64,000 nt of DNA from CAIWHR01 sp963773195. GTDB taxonomy: Bacteria; Pseudomonadota; Gammaproteobacteria; Burkholderiales; Casimicrobiaceae. Below, one piece after another: positions 16,785-25,373 of this stretch. Every line of letters starts with the position of its first letter. The stretch's first letter is position 1. The stretch spans positions 248,001 to 312,000 of the forward strand of contig CAVZAE010000006.1 in NCBI GenBank assembly GCA_963773195.1, written 5' to 3'. A program made the position numbers and the translations under genes. The notes below the pieces were generated by a model. The model was not told where the DNA came from, did no database searches, and saw only the letters and a program-made list of their open reading frames with translations.

Positions 16785-17354
16785 TCAGCCGCCCGCGGCG
16801 ACCGTGTAGAGCGTGAGCGGCAGGCCGGAGTTCTTGTCGAACGTCGTCCCCGCGTCGACGCCGACCCGCGCGATCTCCTCCGCCGAGCGCAGCCGGTCGT
16901 ACATCGCGAGCATCGCGCCCATCGCGAACTCGCGGCCGGTGCCCGCGGCCCAGAACCGCGTGTATTCGAACACCTCGCGCATCGAGAAGACGCCGAAGAT
17001 CCCGCTCGCATTGGCGATGAGCGCGGTCACCTGCGTCGATTCGTACGGGTCGTCCTCTTCCTCTTTCGGATTCAGGAAGTGCTGTTCCTTGAGGATCGGA
17101 TGCAGCTTCCGGAAAGTCTCGAAGATCGCGGCCTTGTTCGAGAAATCGAGGTCGTTGTGCTTGGCGAGGAGGCTTTCGAAGACGAGCTGGTGAGCGGCGC
17201 TGCCGCACAGACCGATGTACGTGCCGCGGTAGCGCACGATCTTCTCGGGCGTCTTGTCGTAGTCGGCTGAGAGGCGTGTGTCACCGAAGGTCGTGAGCGA
17301 GTCGGCGGCGATGGCGATTCCGTCGTCCTTGCGAACGACAACGAGCGTAGTCAT
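16785..17354 (-). CDS. Proteasome-type Ntn hydrolase, betaproteobacterial proteasome homologue (BPH)
   Basis: A 189-residue proteasome-fold protease subunit. Removal of the start Met would expose the nucleophile Thr: TTLVVVRKDDGIAIAADSLTTFGDTR, with the Asp of AADS and the Lys of YDKTPEKI placed as in beta subunits. It is not HslV: the HslV TTI..VRRGNRVALGGDGQ pattern and a partner hslU are absent. It also lacks the length and N-terminus of Anbu. The middle (GLCGSAAHQLVFESLLAKHN, STQVTALIANASGIFGVFSMREV) matches the BPH family known from Betaproteobacteria, a self-assembling double-ring protease of unknown substrate with no dedicated ATPase. The start at 17354 is fixed by the N-terminal Thr. 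hsp33 follows directly. Confidence 0.8.
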   Translation of the reverse strand: MTTLVVVRKDDGIAIAADSLTTFGDTRLSADYDKTPEKIVRYRGTYIGLCGSAAHQLVFESLLAKHNDLDFSNKAAIFETFRKLHPILKEQHFLNPKEEEDDPYESTQVTALIANASGIFGVFSMREVFEYTRFWAAGTGREFAMGAMLAMYDRLRSAEEIARVGVDAGTTFDKNSGLPLTLYTVAAGG

Positions 17355-17464
17355 GGCGTAGGAATCCGGGGCGGCCGCGACGGCTGAGCTAACCGGCCCG
17401 CCGCCGCGGACTTGCCCAACCGGAATGCTGCGTCCCGGCGGGTCCGGTTCAGCGAAAGCGCTGA

Positions 17465-18403
17465 TTATACGCTGGCCGGTGCGCGCGGCCGGAATGCGGG
17501 CGGCGCGGGCAACATCGGCAGCGGGGGAAGGCGTGCCGGATTCCACGCGCCCACCGCGGCGCGCCAGAACTCGGCGATCGTCGCCGGCGTTGCCGAGCCT
17601 GAGGGCAGCGGTTGATCGAGGAAGCGCCACGCCGCGACGAGTGCCGGCAGCGGGGCCTCCGGCAGTGGCGCGGCGAGGGTCTGCTTCGAAAGCTTGAGTC
17701 CCGCCGCGTCGATCGCGATCGGCACATGCAGATAGGACGGCGTCGCGAAGCCGAGATGACGCTGCAGCAGGATCTGGCGCGCCGTGGACGCCATCAGGTC
17801 CGAGCCGCGCACGACGTCGGTGATGCCCTGTTCGGCATCGTCAACAACAACCGCGAGCTGATAGGCGAAGAGCCCGTCGGCGCGCTTGACGACAAAGTCG
17901 CCGACCTCGTGCGCCAGATCCTGCGTCTGCGCTCCCTGGAGCCGGTCACGCCAGTCGATCTGCGCGGCGTCGACCTTGAACCGCCACGCGCGTGCACTGC
18001 GCCGCGCGCGGTCGCCGGGAATGCCGGCGCGGCAGGTGCCCGGGTAGACGTGCTCGCCGCCCGCGCCCAGTGGCGCACTCGCGAGATCGCGACGCGCGCA
18101 TGCGCACTCGTAGACATCGCCCTGTTCGCGCAGCCGAACAAGCGCGGCGGCGTAGAGTTCGCTGCGCTCCGACTGGCGGACGATCGACCCGTTCCACTCG
18201 AAGCCGTAGTGCTCCAGCGTGCTCAGGATCGCGCGCTCCGCGCCGGGCCGCGCCCGCGGCAGGTCGACGTCCTCGATGCGCACGAGCCACGCGCCGTTCG
18301 CCACGCGCGCGTCGCAATAGCTCGCGACAGCCGCAATCAGCGAACCAAAGTGGAGCGGGCCGGTGGGAGAGGGCGCGAAACGGCCGCGCCGCGGGACGGA
18401 CAC
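17465..18403 (-). CDS. gluQ: Glutamyl-Q tRNA(Asp) synthetase
   Basis: A 312-residue truncated paralogue of glutamyl-tRNA synthetase that attaches Glu to the queuosine base of tRNA-Asp, independent of aminoacylation. The catalytic core has the class-I HIGH variant RFAPSPTGPLHFGSL, and KLSKQTLA stands for KMSKS. A zinc site is suggested by CACARRD and PGTCRAG. The C-terminal anticodon domain of GluRS is missing, as expected. It starts 8 bases after the lytic transglycosylase stop. Its link with queuosine is notable, since queG lies 15 kb away in the same window. Confidence 0.93.
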   Translation of the reverse strand: MSVPRRGRFAPSPTGPLHFGSLIAAVASYCDARVANGAWLVRIEDVDLPRARPGAERAILSTLEHYGFEWNGSIVRQSERSELYAAALVRLREQGDVYECACARRDLASAPLGAGGEHVYPGTCRAGIPGDRARRSARAWRFKVDAAQIDWRDRLQGAQTQDLAHEVGDFVVKRADGLFAYQLAVVVDDAEQGITDVVRGSDLMASTARQILLQRHLGFATPSYLHVPIAIDAAGLKLSKQTLAAPLPEAPLPALVAAWRFLDQPLPSGSATPATIAEFWRAAVGAWNPARLPPLPMLPAPPAFRPRAPASV

Positions 18404-18410
18404 CCGCGGG

Positions 18411-19076
18411 TCACCGCGCGCCGGTGAGCGAGACGGGAATGCCGTGCGGCTCGATCGCGGCCGTCGCCGGATATTGCCAGTAGCGGTTGACGGTCGACAT
18501 CACGCCGGTCGGATATTCCGGCCGCCCAAGGCTGCCGTTGTAGCGGCCGAGCGCGCGGTAGACGTCGCCGTTCTCGACGTCGAGATAATGGCGCAGGATC
18601 ACGCACCCGTAGCGCAGGTTCGTGCGCAGGTGGAAGAGGTTGTTGGCTTCGCCGCCGCCGATCAACGCCGTCCAGAACGGCATCACCTGCATGTAACCGC
18701 GTGCGCCGGCCGTCGAGATCGCGTACTTGTGGAACGCGCTTTCGTACTGGATCACACCGAGCACGAGCTGCGGATCCAGGCCGGCCCGCGCCGACTCGTA
18801 GTGGACGGTCGCCAGGAACTCCTCGCGCGTGCGGCCGTCGGTGACCTTGGCCGCGAGGCGGCGCGACATCTCGTCCATCCACGGCCTCAGGTCCGGCCGC
18901 CAGGCGTAGTCGTAAGGGACGGGCCGGTCGGAGATCGCACCCGAGAGCACGGTCACGACCGAGGGTGCGAGCCGCTCCTCGACCTGCGCGCCCGCGCGCG
19001 CCGCAAGGGGCGACAGCGCAATCGCCACCAGAGCCAGGATGGCCGCGAGGCGTACCCAAGTGCCCAAAAACGTCAT
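18411..19076 (-). CDS. Lytic transglycosylase, SLT domain
   Basis: A 221-residue exported murein lytic transglycosylase, which cuts glycan strands to 1,6-anhydro-muropeptides. A signal peptide or anchor covers RLAAILALVAIALSPLAARAGA. The SLT domain follows: the catalytic Glu is in LVLGVIQYESAFHKYAIS, with GARGYMQVMPFW and LRYGCVILRHYLD as motifs II and III and ALGRYNGSLG as the closing one. No LysM or lipobox is seen. Its ATG overlaps the proS stop by 4 bases, so it is cotranscribed with proS and gluQ, a common betaproteobacterial arrangement. Confidence 0.92.
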   Translation of the reverse strand: MTFLGTWVRLAAILALVAIALSPLAARAGAQVEERLAPSVVTVLSGAISDRPVPYDYAWRPDLRPWMDEMSRRLAAKVTDGRTREEFLATVHYESARAGLDPQLVLGVIQYESAFHKYAISTAGARGYMQVMPFWTALIGGGEANNLFHLRTNLRYGCVILRHYLDVENGDVYRALGRYNGSLGRPEYPTGVMSTVNRYWQYPATAAIEPHGIPVSLTGAR

Positions 19077-20812
19077 GCCGAAAGCTTTCCCCGGATGAAG
19101 GCGTCGATCTCGGCGACCGGCACCGCGGTGGGTCCCGGACCCTCGGTTGTCCCTCTGCGCGGCTGGTATTCGACGTTGCCGTCCTTCAGGCCGCGCTCGC
19201 CGATCGTAATGCGGTGCGGAATACCAATCAACTCGAGGTCTGCAAACATCACGCCAGGGCGCTCACCCCGGTCGTCGAGCAGCACGTCGACGCCCGCGGC
19301 TTCGAGCGCGTCGTGGAGGCGGTCGGCGAGCGTCCGAACCGGCTCGCTCCGGTCGTAGCCCACCGGGGCGATTGCCACGGCGAACGGGGCCAGCGGGAGC
19401 GGCCAGATGATCCCCCTCGCGTCGTGATTCTGCTCGATCGCGGCGGCGACGACCCGGGTAATGCCGATGCCGTAGCAGCCCATCTCGATCAGCCGGCTCT
19501 GACCCTGGGCGTCGAGATAAGTTGCGTCCATGTCCTTTGAGTAGCGGGTGCCGAGCGCGAACACGTGGCCGACCTCGATGCCGCGGAGGATCTCGAGCGT
19601 TCCCTTGCCGTCGGGCGAGGGGTCGCCCGCGACGACGTTGCGGATGTCGGCGACGATGTCGGCCTCGCGACAGTCGCGGCCGAAGTTGACGCCGCGAAGG
19701 TGGAATCCTTCCTCGTTCGCGCCGCAGACGAAGTCACCCATCGCGGCAACCGTGCGATCGACGATCAGCGGGAGCGCCTTTGAGATGCCCACCGGTCCGA
19801 GATAGCCCGGTTTGCAGCCGGTGGCGGCGACGATCTCCGCTTCGGTCGCCCAGCGGAACTTCTCCAGCCCCGGGATCTTGGCGACCTTGATCTCATTGAG
19901 CGAATGATCGCCGCGGATCAGGAGCATGTTGATGCGCGGCGGCTCGCCCTCGGTATCGGTCGCGAGCATGATGCACTTGACTGTCCGCGCGAGTGGCAGG
20001 CCGAGCAGGGCCGCCACGTCCTCGCATGTCTCGCGCCCGGGCGTGGGCACCTTCTGCATGGGCTCTGCGGCGGCAGGACGCGGCGCGGTCGGCGCCACCG
20101 CCTCGGCGAGCTCGACGTTCGCCGCATAGTCCGACGCGCGGCACCACGCGATCGCATCCTCGCCGGAATCGGCGAGCACCTGGAACTCGTGCGACGCGCT
20201 GCCGCCGATCTGGCCCGTGTCGGCGGCCACCGCGCGGAACGTGAGGCCCATTCGCGTGAAGATCCGCGCGTACGCGTCGTACATCGCCTGATACGACTTG
20301 AGCATCGCGTCGCGGTCGACGTCGAACGAGTAGGCATCCTTCATCACGAACTCGCGCGAGCGCATCACGCCAAAACGCGGCCGCACCTCATCGCGGAATT
20401 TGGTCTGGATGTGATAGAAGTTGATCGGCAGCTGCTTGTAGCTCCGCAGATCCTTGCGCGCGATGTCGGTGATCACCTCTTCGGACGTCGGCTGCACGAT
20501 GAAGTCGCGCTCATGACGGTCCTTCAAACGCAAGAGCTCAGGACCATACTTGCCCCAGCGGCCCGTCTCCTGCCAGAGCTCCGCCGGCTGCACGACGGGC
20601 ATCAGCAGCTCGATCGCGCCGGCACGATTCATTTCCTCGCGCACGATGGCCTCGACCTTGCGCATCACGCGCAAGCCCAGAGGCAGCCAGGTGTAAATGC
20701 CGGCGGCAAGCCGCTTGATCAGCCCCGACCGGAGCATCAGCTTGTGGCTCGCGAGCTCGGCCTCGGCCGGCGCTTCCTTGAGCGTGGATATGAAATAGCG
20801 GCTGACGCGCAC
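19073..20812 (-). CDS. proS: Prolyl-tRNA synthetase
   Basis: A class-II synthetase of the bacterial type with the editing (INS) domain, 579 residues, normal length. It starts at a GTG at 20812, giving the expected MRVSRYFISTLKEAPAEAE; a longer frame upstream is not homologous. Motif 1 lies in GLYTWLPLG-like GIYTWLPLGLRVMRKVE, motif 2 in FRDEVRPRFGVMRSREFVMKD, and motif 3 in GCYGIGITRVVAAAIEQ. The inserted YbaK-like deacylase domain, which clears Ala-tRNA-Pro, spans about residues 230-390. It is the first gene of a long minus-strand run that ends with hsp15. Confidence 0.97.
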   Translation of the reverse strand: MRVSRYFISTLKEAPAEAELASHKLMLRSGLIKRLAAGIYTWLPLGLRVMRKVEAIVREEMNRAGAIELLMPVVQPAELWQETGRWGKYGPELLRLKDRHERDFIVQPTSEEVITDIARKDLRSYKQLPINFYHIQTKFRDEVRPRFGVMRSREFVMKDAYSFDVDRDAMLKSYQAMYDAYARIFTRMGLTFRAVAADTGQIGGSASHEFQVLADSGEDAIAWCRASDYAANVELAEAVAPTAPRPAAAEPMQKVPTPGRETCEDVAALLGLPLARTVKCIMLATDTEGEPPRINMLLIRGDHSLNEIKVAKIPGLEKFRWATEAEIVAATGCKPGYLGPVGISKALPLIVDRTVAAMGDFVCGANEEGFHLRGVNFGRDCREADIVADIRNVVAGDPSPDGKGTLEILRGIEVGHVFALGTRYSKDMDATYLDAQGQSRLIEMGCYGIGITRVVAAAIEQNHDARGIIWPLPLAPFAVAIAPVGYDRSEPVRTLADRLHDALEAAGVDVLLDDRGERPGVMFADLELIGIPHRITIGERGLKDGNVEYQPRRGTTEGPGPTAVPVAEIDAFIRGKLSA

Positions 20813-20887
20813 GACGCTGTTTTTGTTGAAAAAACCAAGATTGTACCGGAACACCGCGCCCGCGTCGAAGGGCCGCGCGACGGCGGC

Positions 20888-22543
20888 TTACAGCATGAGC
20901 CCCTGCTTCGCTGCCAGTGCGGTCGCCTTAGCGATCAGCGCGTCGCCCTCGGCCGCGCGTCCGGCGTCTTTGAGCGCTTTGCCCCAGTGAAGATAGTTGC
21001 GTGCATTCGCCCTATCGACCTTCTCCGCGTCGGCGAACTTCGCGAGTGCTTCGTCGGTACGACCCTGCATCGCGAGTGCGCGGGCCCAGCCTGTCAGGTA
21101 CTCGGCACTGGGCGTTTCCATCGCGGCGATCCGGCGGAACTTGGCGAGCGCGCCCTCGGCGTCGCCCAGCGCGAGCAGCGCCTCGCCCCACCACTGCCAA
21201 TTGAGCGAGCGCAGCGCCCATCGCTTCGTGCCGGCTTCGGCGAGTTCCGCTGCCTCCGCGTAGCGACCCTGACGGAGGCGTACGCCGGCGAGCCCCGCCA
21301 TCGCAGCCGATTCGAGCGGATAGCGTGCAAACGCCTCCTCGGCAAAGCGCGCCGCGTCGCCGAGGCGGCCTTCATCCATGAGCATGCAGGCATAGATGTT
21401 CGTTCCGGTCCAGCCAGGCCCGCGCACGCGGAAGAACTCCTCGAGGGCCACCCTGGCCTCGCGCACTCGATGGAGGCGCCACAGGCAGAACGCGAGTCCG
21501 TAGGTCGCGTAGACGTGCCGGCGGTGGAGCGCGAGCACACGCCGGAACTGGCGGAGCGCGATGCGATAGCGGCCCAGCATGACGTTGCACCACGCAACGC
21601 GCGTTCGCTGCGCGGCGGAGAGCGGCCGCGAGCTCAACGCATCGACGATACGCACGGCTTCGTCGGTGCGGCCGGTGCGCACCAACGCCGTCATGAACTC
21701 TTCGGTCACCGGGCTCTGCAGCCCGGGGTCCGCCTCGAAGCCGCGCCGCAGCACCGCGAGGGCGGCATCGTCCTCGCCGCGATTGAGCAGCAGCAGACCC
21801 TGCAGATTGCACGCCCACGGCAGTTCGTCCGGACGTGTCTCCATGACGTGCCGGAGCTCGTCCTCCGTGCGCGGGAACTGAGGGCCGGGCAGCTCCTGTT
21901 CGATGTAGTACGACGCGAGCACGTAAGGGTCGGTGAGGCGCACCGCTTCTTCCGCGCCGGCTGTGACGAGGGGGGCGACATCGGCCGCGGTGCGCGAACG
22001 CCCCTGCGTGATCCGTGCGCCGTCGCGACGCCGCAATTGCAGGGTGAACGCGTCGCCGTCGCGCGTAATTTCACCGGCGAGGCGCAGCTCCGGGCGGTCG
22101 AAGAGCTGCCGGAAGTAGCGGGCGAACGACTTGATCGATAGCTGGCCGACCGGAATCTGGATATCGGCTTGCAGCGCCGACGCGACGTGGCCGCGGCGCG
22201 GCTTCTGCGTGCTCGCCACGCTCTGGATCGTGTGAATCGCGTCGAGCAGACGCTCGGTGACGACGGCAGGCGTGTAGCCGCGCTCGGCGAGCTCGCGCGG
22301 GACTTCGAGCGGATCGAGCACGATCGTGTTGCGCCGGAGCTCGCGCCACAGGGCGTAAGCGAGCGCGACGAGCAACGCGATCAGCGCAAGCGAGAACAGG
22401 ATCGTGAAGATCGCGGCGACGTTCTGCGCGAGCCATGGCAGGACCTGGGAGCCGGCGCCCTCCGTGCCGAAGCCGAAGAGCAGGGGGGCGGTTGCGCCCT
22501 GCTTCGAAACGCGCAGCGTCATTCGTGTCACATGAGGTCTCAT
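20888..22543 (-). CDS. Membrane-anchored tetratricopeptide-repeat protein
   Basis: A protein of about 551 residues. One N-terminal membrane helix (NVAAIFTILFSLALIALLVALAYAL) is followed by a basic hinge, a region with a FARYFRQLFDRPELRLAGEI segment, and then a TPR array. TPR units are visible as LLLLNRGEDDAALAVLRRGFEADP, LVRTGRTDEAVRIVDAL, MLGRYRIALRQFRRVLAL and further copies to the end. TPRs mediate protein-protein contact; no partner can be named. Several starts are possible (22600, 22543, 22522); I prefer 22543, MRPHVTRMTLRV. It lies about 75 bases upstream of proS on the same strand. Confidence 0.7.
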   Translation of the reverse strand: MRPHVTRMTLRVSKQGATAPLLFGFGTEGAGSQVLPWLAQNVAAIFTILFSLALIALLVALAYALWRELRRNTIVLDPLEVPRELAERGYTPAVVTERLLDAIHTIQSVASTQKPRRGHVASALQADIQIPVGQLSIKSFARYFRQLFDRPELRLAGEITRDGDAFTLQLRRRDGARITQGRSRTAADVAPLVTAGAEEAVRLTDPYVLASYYIEQELPGPQFPRTEDELRHVMETRPDELPWACNLQGLLLLNRGEDDAALAVLRRGFEADPGLQSPVTEEFMTALVRTGRTDEAVRIVDALSSRPLSAAQRTRVAWCNVMLGRYRIALRQFRRVLALHRRHVYATYGLAFCLWRLHRVREARVALEEFFRVRGPGWTGTNIYACMLMDEGRLGDAARFAEEAFARYPLESAAMAGLAGVRLRQGRYAEAAELAEAGTKRWALRSLNWQWWGEALLALGDAEGALAKFRRIAAMETPSAEYLTGWARALAMQGRTDEALAKFADAEKVDRANARNYLHWGKALKDAGRAAEGDALIAKATALAAKQGLML

Positions 22544-22687
22544 GCCGACGCGGTCCCGGCCCAGGAGGCGCGAAGGATAGCAAAGGCCGCGCCACCGCAT
22601 GCGGCGCGAAGGACGAATGGCGGAACGGGCGGCACCGCTCGCCGCGGAGAGCGACGGGAAGCGGCGTGTCCGAGGTCGCTGGCCGCG

Positions 22688-23131
22688 TCAGCGGACGACG
22701 ATGACCGGCAGCTTCGAGTGCGTCAGGACCTTCTGTGTCTCGCTGCCCAAGAGCACCGCCGAAAGACCGCGCCTGCCGTGCGACGCCATCACGATCGCGT
22801 CGCTCTTGTGCTTTTTCGCCGCGGCGAGGATCGCCTCCCACGGCGCAGAGGCGATGGCGAAGGCCGTCTTGCAGTCGACGCCGGCGGCCGCCGCCTTCGC
22901 CGCGGCAGCGTCGAGGATTTTCTCGGCATCCTCGGCCGCGAGCTTGGCGTATTCCTTGCGCGACACCGGCTCGTAGACCACGCCATCGGCGTAGGCCGGC
23001 ATCGGGTAGTCCGGCGCCGCGTAGAACGCGGTCAGCGTCGCGCCTACCGCCTGCGCGAGCGAAATCGCGTGCGCGAGCGCCTTGTCCGACAGCTTCGATC
23101 CGTCGGTGGCTACCAGCAGGTTCTTGTACAT
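22688..23131 (-). CDS. Universal stress protein UspA family
   Basis: A 147-residue single-domain Usp. It has the N-terminal MYKNLLVATDGSKLSDKAL with the first nucleotide-site Asp, and the C-terminal ATP-binding signature GRRGLSAVLLGSETQKVLTHSKLPVIVV, matching G-x2-G-x9-G-S/T. Usp proteins with this motif bind ATP and help survival under starvation, oxygen limitation or other stress. The start at 23131 is fixed by the conserved MYK. The FNR gene is the next gene upstream on the same strand, separated by about 180 bases. Confidence 0.93.
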   Translation of the reverse strand: MYKNLLVATDGSKLSDKALAHAISLAQAVGATLTAFYAAPDYPMPAYADGVVYEPVSRKEYAKLAAEDAEKILDAAAAKAAAAGVDCKTAFAIASAPWEAILAAAKKHKSDAIVMASHGRRGLSAVLLGSETQKVLTHSKLPVIVVR

Positions 23132-23238
23132 GGCGGGTCCAGGAAAGTTCGTGGGGCTGCGATTATCCACCCGCATGCCCGCGTGCGCATGGACCGGGAT
23201 CAACCGGGCTCGGGGGCCGGCCCGTCATCCCGTATCGA

Positions 23239-23252
23239 TTGACCCACATCCT
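23239..23252. promoter_or_regulatory. Possible FNR/CRP-like site upstream of the universal stress gene
   Basis: TTGACCCACATCCT resembles the FNR palindrome TTGAT-N4-ATCAA at seven of ten key positions. It is about 108 bases upstream of the usp start codon, so it could sit near -41.5 of a promoter with a leader of about 60 bases. The fit is partial and the call rests partly on the adjacent FNR gene. Confidence 0.25.
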
Positions 23253-23313
23253 TGCGCTCCGTAGATTCCGCCCGATGGCAATGCCGGCATCACTGTCGTC
23301 CGTGGGGCACTCG

Positions 23314-24111
23314 TCAGGTGCGCTGCCTGCCCCACTGGCGGAGTGCCGCCGGATCGAGCAGCTTCACCTCGCGGCCCTGGACCCGGATCAGCCCTTCGTC
23401 CTGGAACCGCGAGAACATGCGGCTCACCGTCTCGAGCTTGATGCCCAGGTAGCTGCCGATTTCCTCGCGCGTCATCCGCAACACATATTCGGTCGTCGAG
23501 TAGCCGCGCCGTCCGTAGCGCTCGGCGAGCGAGATCAGGAAGGCCGCGAGGCGCTCGCCTGCGCGCATCGTGCCGAGCAGGAGCATCATGCCCTGATCGC
23601 GCGCAATCTCCTTCGCGAGCAGGCGATGCAGGTTATGCTGAAGCGGGGGCACCGCGCGGGCGAGTTCCTCGATGCGCTCGAACGGCAGCACGCAGACGTC
23701 GCTGTCCTCGAGCGCGATCGCCTGGCAGCCGTGGCGGTCGGTGCCGACACCGTCGAGGCCGATGATATCGCCCAGCATGTGATAGCCGGATACTTGCTCG
23801 CGCCCGTCTTCGATCCGTACCGTGGTCTTGAGGGAGCCGATACGGATCGCATAGAGCGCGTTGAAAGCGTCGCCCGCACGATAGAGCGTGTCGCCCTTGC
23901 GCAGCCGGATCCGTCGTTCCAGGAGCGCGTCGATCCTGCGGAGATCCTCCGTCGCGATCCCCATGGGAAGGCACAACTCGCGCATGCTGCACGTGGAGCA
24001 GTGGGCCTTGAGATCCCCAAGCGAGATCACCGGTGCCGGCCCGGTGCGTCGGGACGGCAGGGAAGTGGGGGCCGCGCTGTTAGCGGACAGGGGCTTCGTG
24101 TGCAACATCAT
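23314..24111 (-). CDS. fnr: FNR-type oxygen-sensing transcription regulator
   Basis: A 265-residue Crp/Fnr regulator. The oxygen-labile [4Fe-4S] ligands are all present and spaced as in E. coli FNR: Cys38, Cys41 and Cys47 in HCSTCSMRELCLP, and Cys140 in DSDVCVLPFE (93 residues later, the E. coli spacing). The cyclic-nucleotide-like barrel is followed by a winged helix, TREEIGSYLGIKLETVSRMFSRFQDEGLI, whose ExxSR recognition pattern (E-T-V-S-R) predicts TTGAT half-sites. It would switch genes between aerobic and anaerobic states. It is divergent from an unknown protein gene, with about 67 bases between. Confidence 0.94.
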   Translation of the reverse strand: MMLHTKPLSANSAAPTSLPSRRTGPAPVISLGDLKAHCSTCSMRELCLPMGIATEDLRRIDALLERRIRLRKGDTLYRAGDAFNALYAIRIGSLKTTVRIEDGREQVSGYHMLGDIIGLDGVGTDRHGCQAIALEDSDVCVLPFERIEELARAVPPLQHNLHRLLAKEIARDQGMMLLLGTMRAGERLAAFLISLAERYGRRGYSTTEYVLRMTREEIGSYLGIKLETVSRMFSRFQDEGLIRVQGREVKLLDPAALRQWGRQRT

Positions 24112-24178
24112 CCAATCCTGGAACCGTCCGCCAATGCGCCGGCGGTAGGCAGTCTAATGCCAAATCGCGTTGCGATCC

Positions 24179-25342
24179 ATGAGTGACCTCACGGCGCTCG
24201 GGGATCCGCGCATGCCGCCCGACGCGGCCGCGGCTCCGCCCGCGCAGGCGCGCCTGCACGCCCTCGCCACCGTTGCGCTGGCGGCCCCGACCCGCCTCTC
24301 GGCGGACGCCGCAGACCACGCGATCCGCGACGCGCTCGCGCCGATGCTCGAGGCCGACGGCGATGCGCTGGCAATGGTCTTCGCGACATCGCCGTCGGTG
24401 CCGGTGACGCGGCATCTGTGGCGGATTCTCGATGCCGTGTGGCGCGACGGTGCGCCCGGCGGAAACGGCGGACTCGCCCTCGCGCTCTTCGCGTTGCCCG
24501 TCGTCATCGTGACGGGACACGACGCTGTCGAAGCGCTATCGCATCCGGCCATCCTCGCTGATCCGTCGCGACTCGCGGCGATTCTGCGCCAGCATCAAGC
24601 ACTTGGGGGCAGCGAATCGTTTGCACTTGCGTCGTCTCTGGTCGGCGCGGACGCGTTCGACGCTCCGCGGCTGCCCGAGCTCTACGCGTGGCAGCGACTG
24701 CCCAAGGCGACGGAAGCCGGAGCGGCCGTCGCACCGCACGAATTGCGACCTTCGCCCATTGACATGCGCGAGGCGGGTGAGAACGTGCATCTGCGTTTCA
24801 TCGTCGGCTCGATGCTGGCGCGCCACGGCGTCGAGCTCCTCGCAGGCAACGAGGTCGGATCCTGGGGCTTGCCATTGGCGAAAGCGCTGTCGGACGAGCT
24901 TGCGCTCCCGGAGGCGACGATGCTCGCGCTTCCCCGGGCGCCGCAGCGCCCGTTGCCCGCGGTCGCCGCCGGCCGTGCCGCCCAGCGCGAGGTCGGCGCG
25001 CAGCTCTTCGCAGGCAATGCGCTCCGCAGGCTCCGCGCCGCGGCGGGCGAGCCCACGGGCGTGATCAGCGCGCATCGCGCTCCAGACGCGCCCGGAGGAG
25101 GCGAGCTTCGCCTGTCGCTATCGTCGCCGTTCGCGCCGCGCGACGCCGAAGGTTTCCGCTGTCCGCTCTACCCTCTTGATCGCGTTACTGATGTCGCGAC
25201 GATGCTGGTCGAGCTGCTGTCCGACTGCCGCGTGACCGACATACGCTTCGCGGCGGGCGTTCATCCCGACCGCGACCCGGCGACCGGGCGGATGCTGCTG
25301 TTCAGGCCGGATACGCTGCCCGGCGCGGCGGCAGTGCACTGA
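24179..25342 (+). CDS. Conserved-looking hypothetical protein
   Basis: A 387-residue Ala- and Leu-rich protein I do not recognise. It has no signal peptide and no clear membrane helix, though ALALFALPVVIVTG is moderately hydrophobic. It also has a GSMLARHGVELLAGNEVGSWGLPLAKAL stretch that looks structured. The C-terminus has ordered segments ending DIRFAAGVHPDRDPATGRML. Codon use and third-position GC match neighbouring genes, which supports coding. The ATG at 24179 is preferred over one at 24170. It stands alone between divergent FNR and a convergent methyltransferase, with no operon to hint at a role. Confidence 0.6.
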   Translation: MSDLTALGDPRMPPDAAAAPPAQARLHALATVALAAPTRLSADAADHAIRDALAPMLEADGDALAMVFATSPSVPVTRHLWRILDAVWRDGAPGGNGGLALALFALPVVIVTGHDAVEALSHPAILADPSRLAAILRQHQALGGSESFALASSLVGADAFDAPRLPELYAWQRLPKATEAGAAVAPHELRPSPIDMREAGENVHLRFIVGSMLARHGVELLAGNEVGSWGLPLAKALSDELALPEATMLALPRAPQRPLPAVAAGRAAQREVGAQLFAGNALRRLRAAAGEPTGVISAHRAPDAPGGGELRLSLSSPFAPRDAEGFRCPLYPLDRVTDVATMLVELLSDCRVTDIRFAAGVHPDRDPATGRMLLFRPDTLPGAAAVH

Positions 25343-25373
25343 TGTTGGTGCGATTGGCGCCGCACCGCGCGCG

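Noticed and set aside
16785..17354. Calling the proteasome-type subunit HslV
   Set aside because: The N-terminal signature and length differ, and no hslU is adjacent; the pattern fits the BPH family better.
19904..22141. A 745-residue plus-strand frame opposite proS and the TPR gene
   Set aside because: It crosses two real genes and has no domain; typical of high third-position GC.
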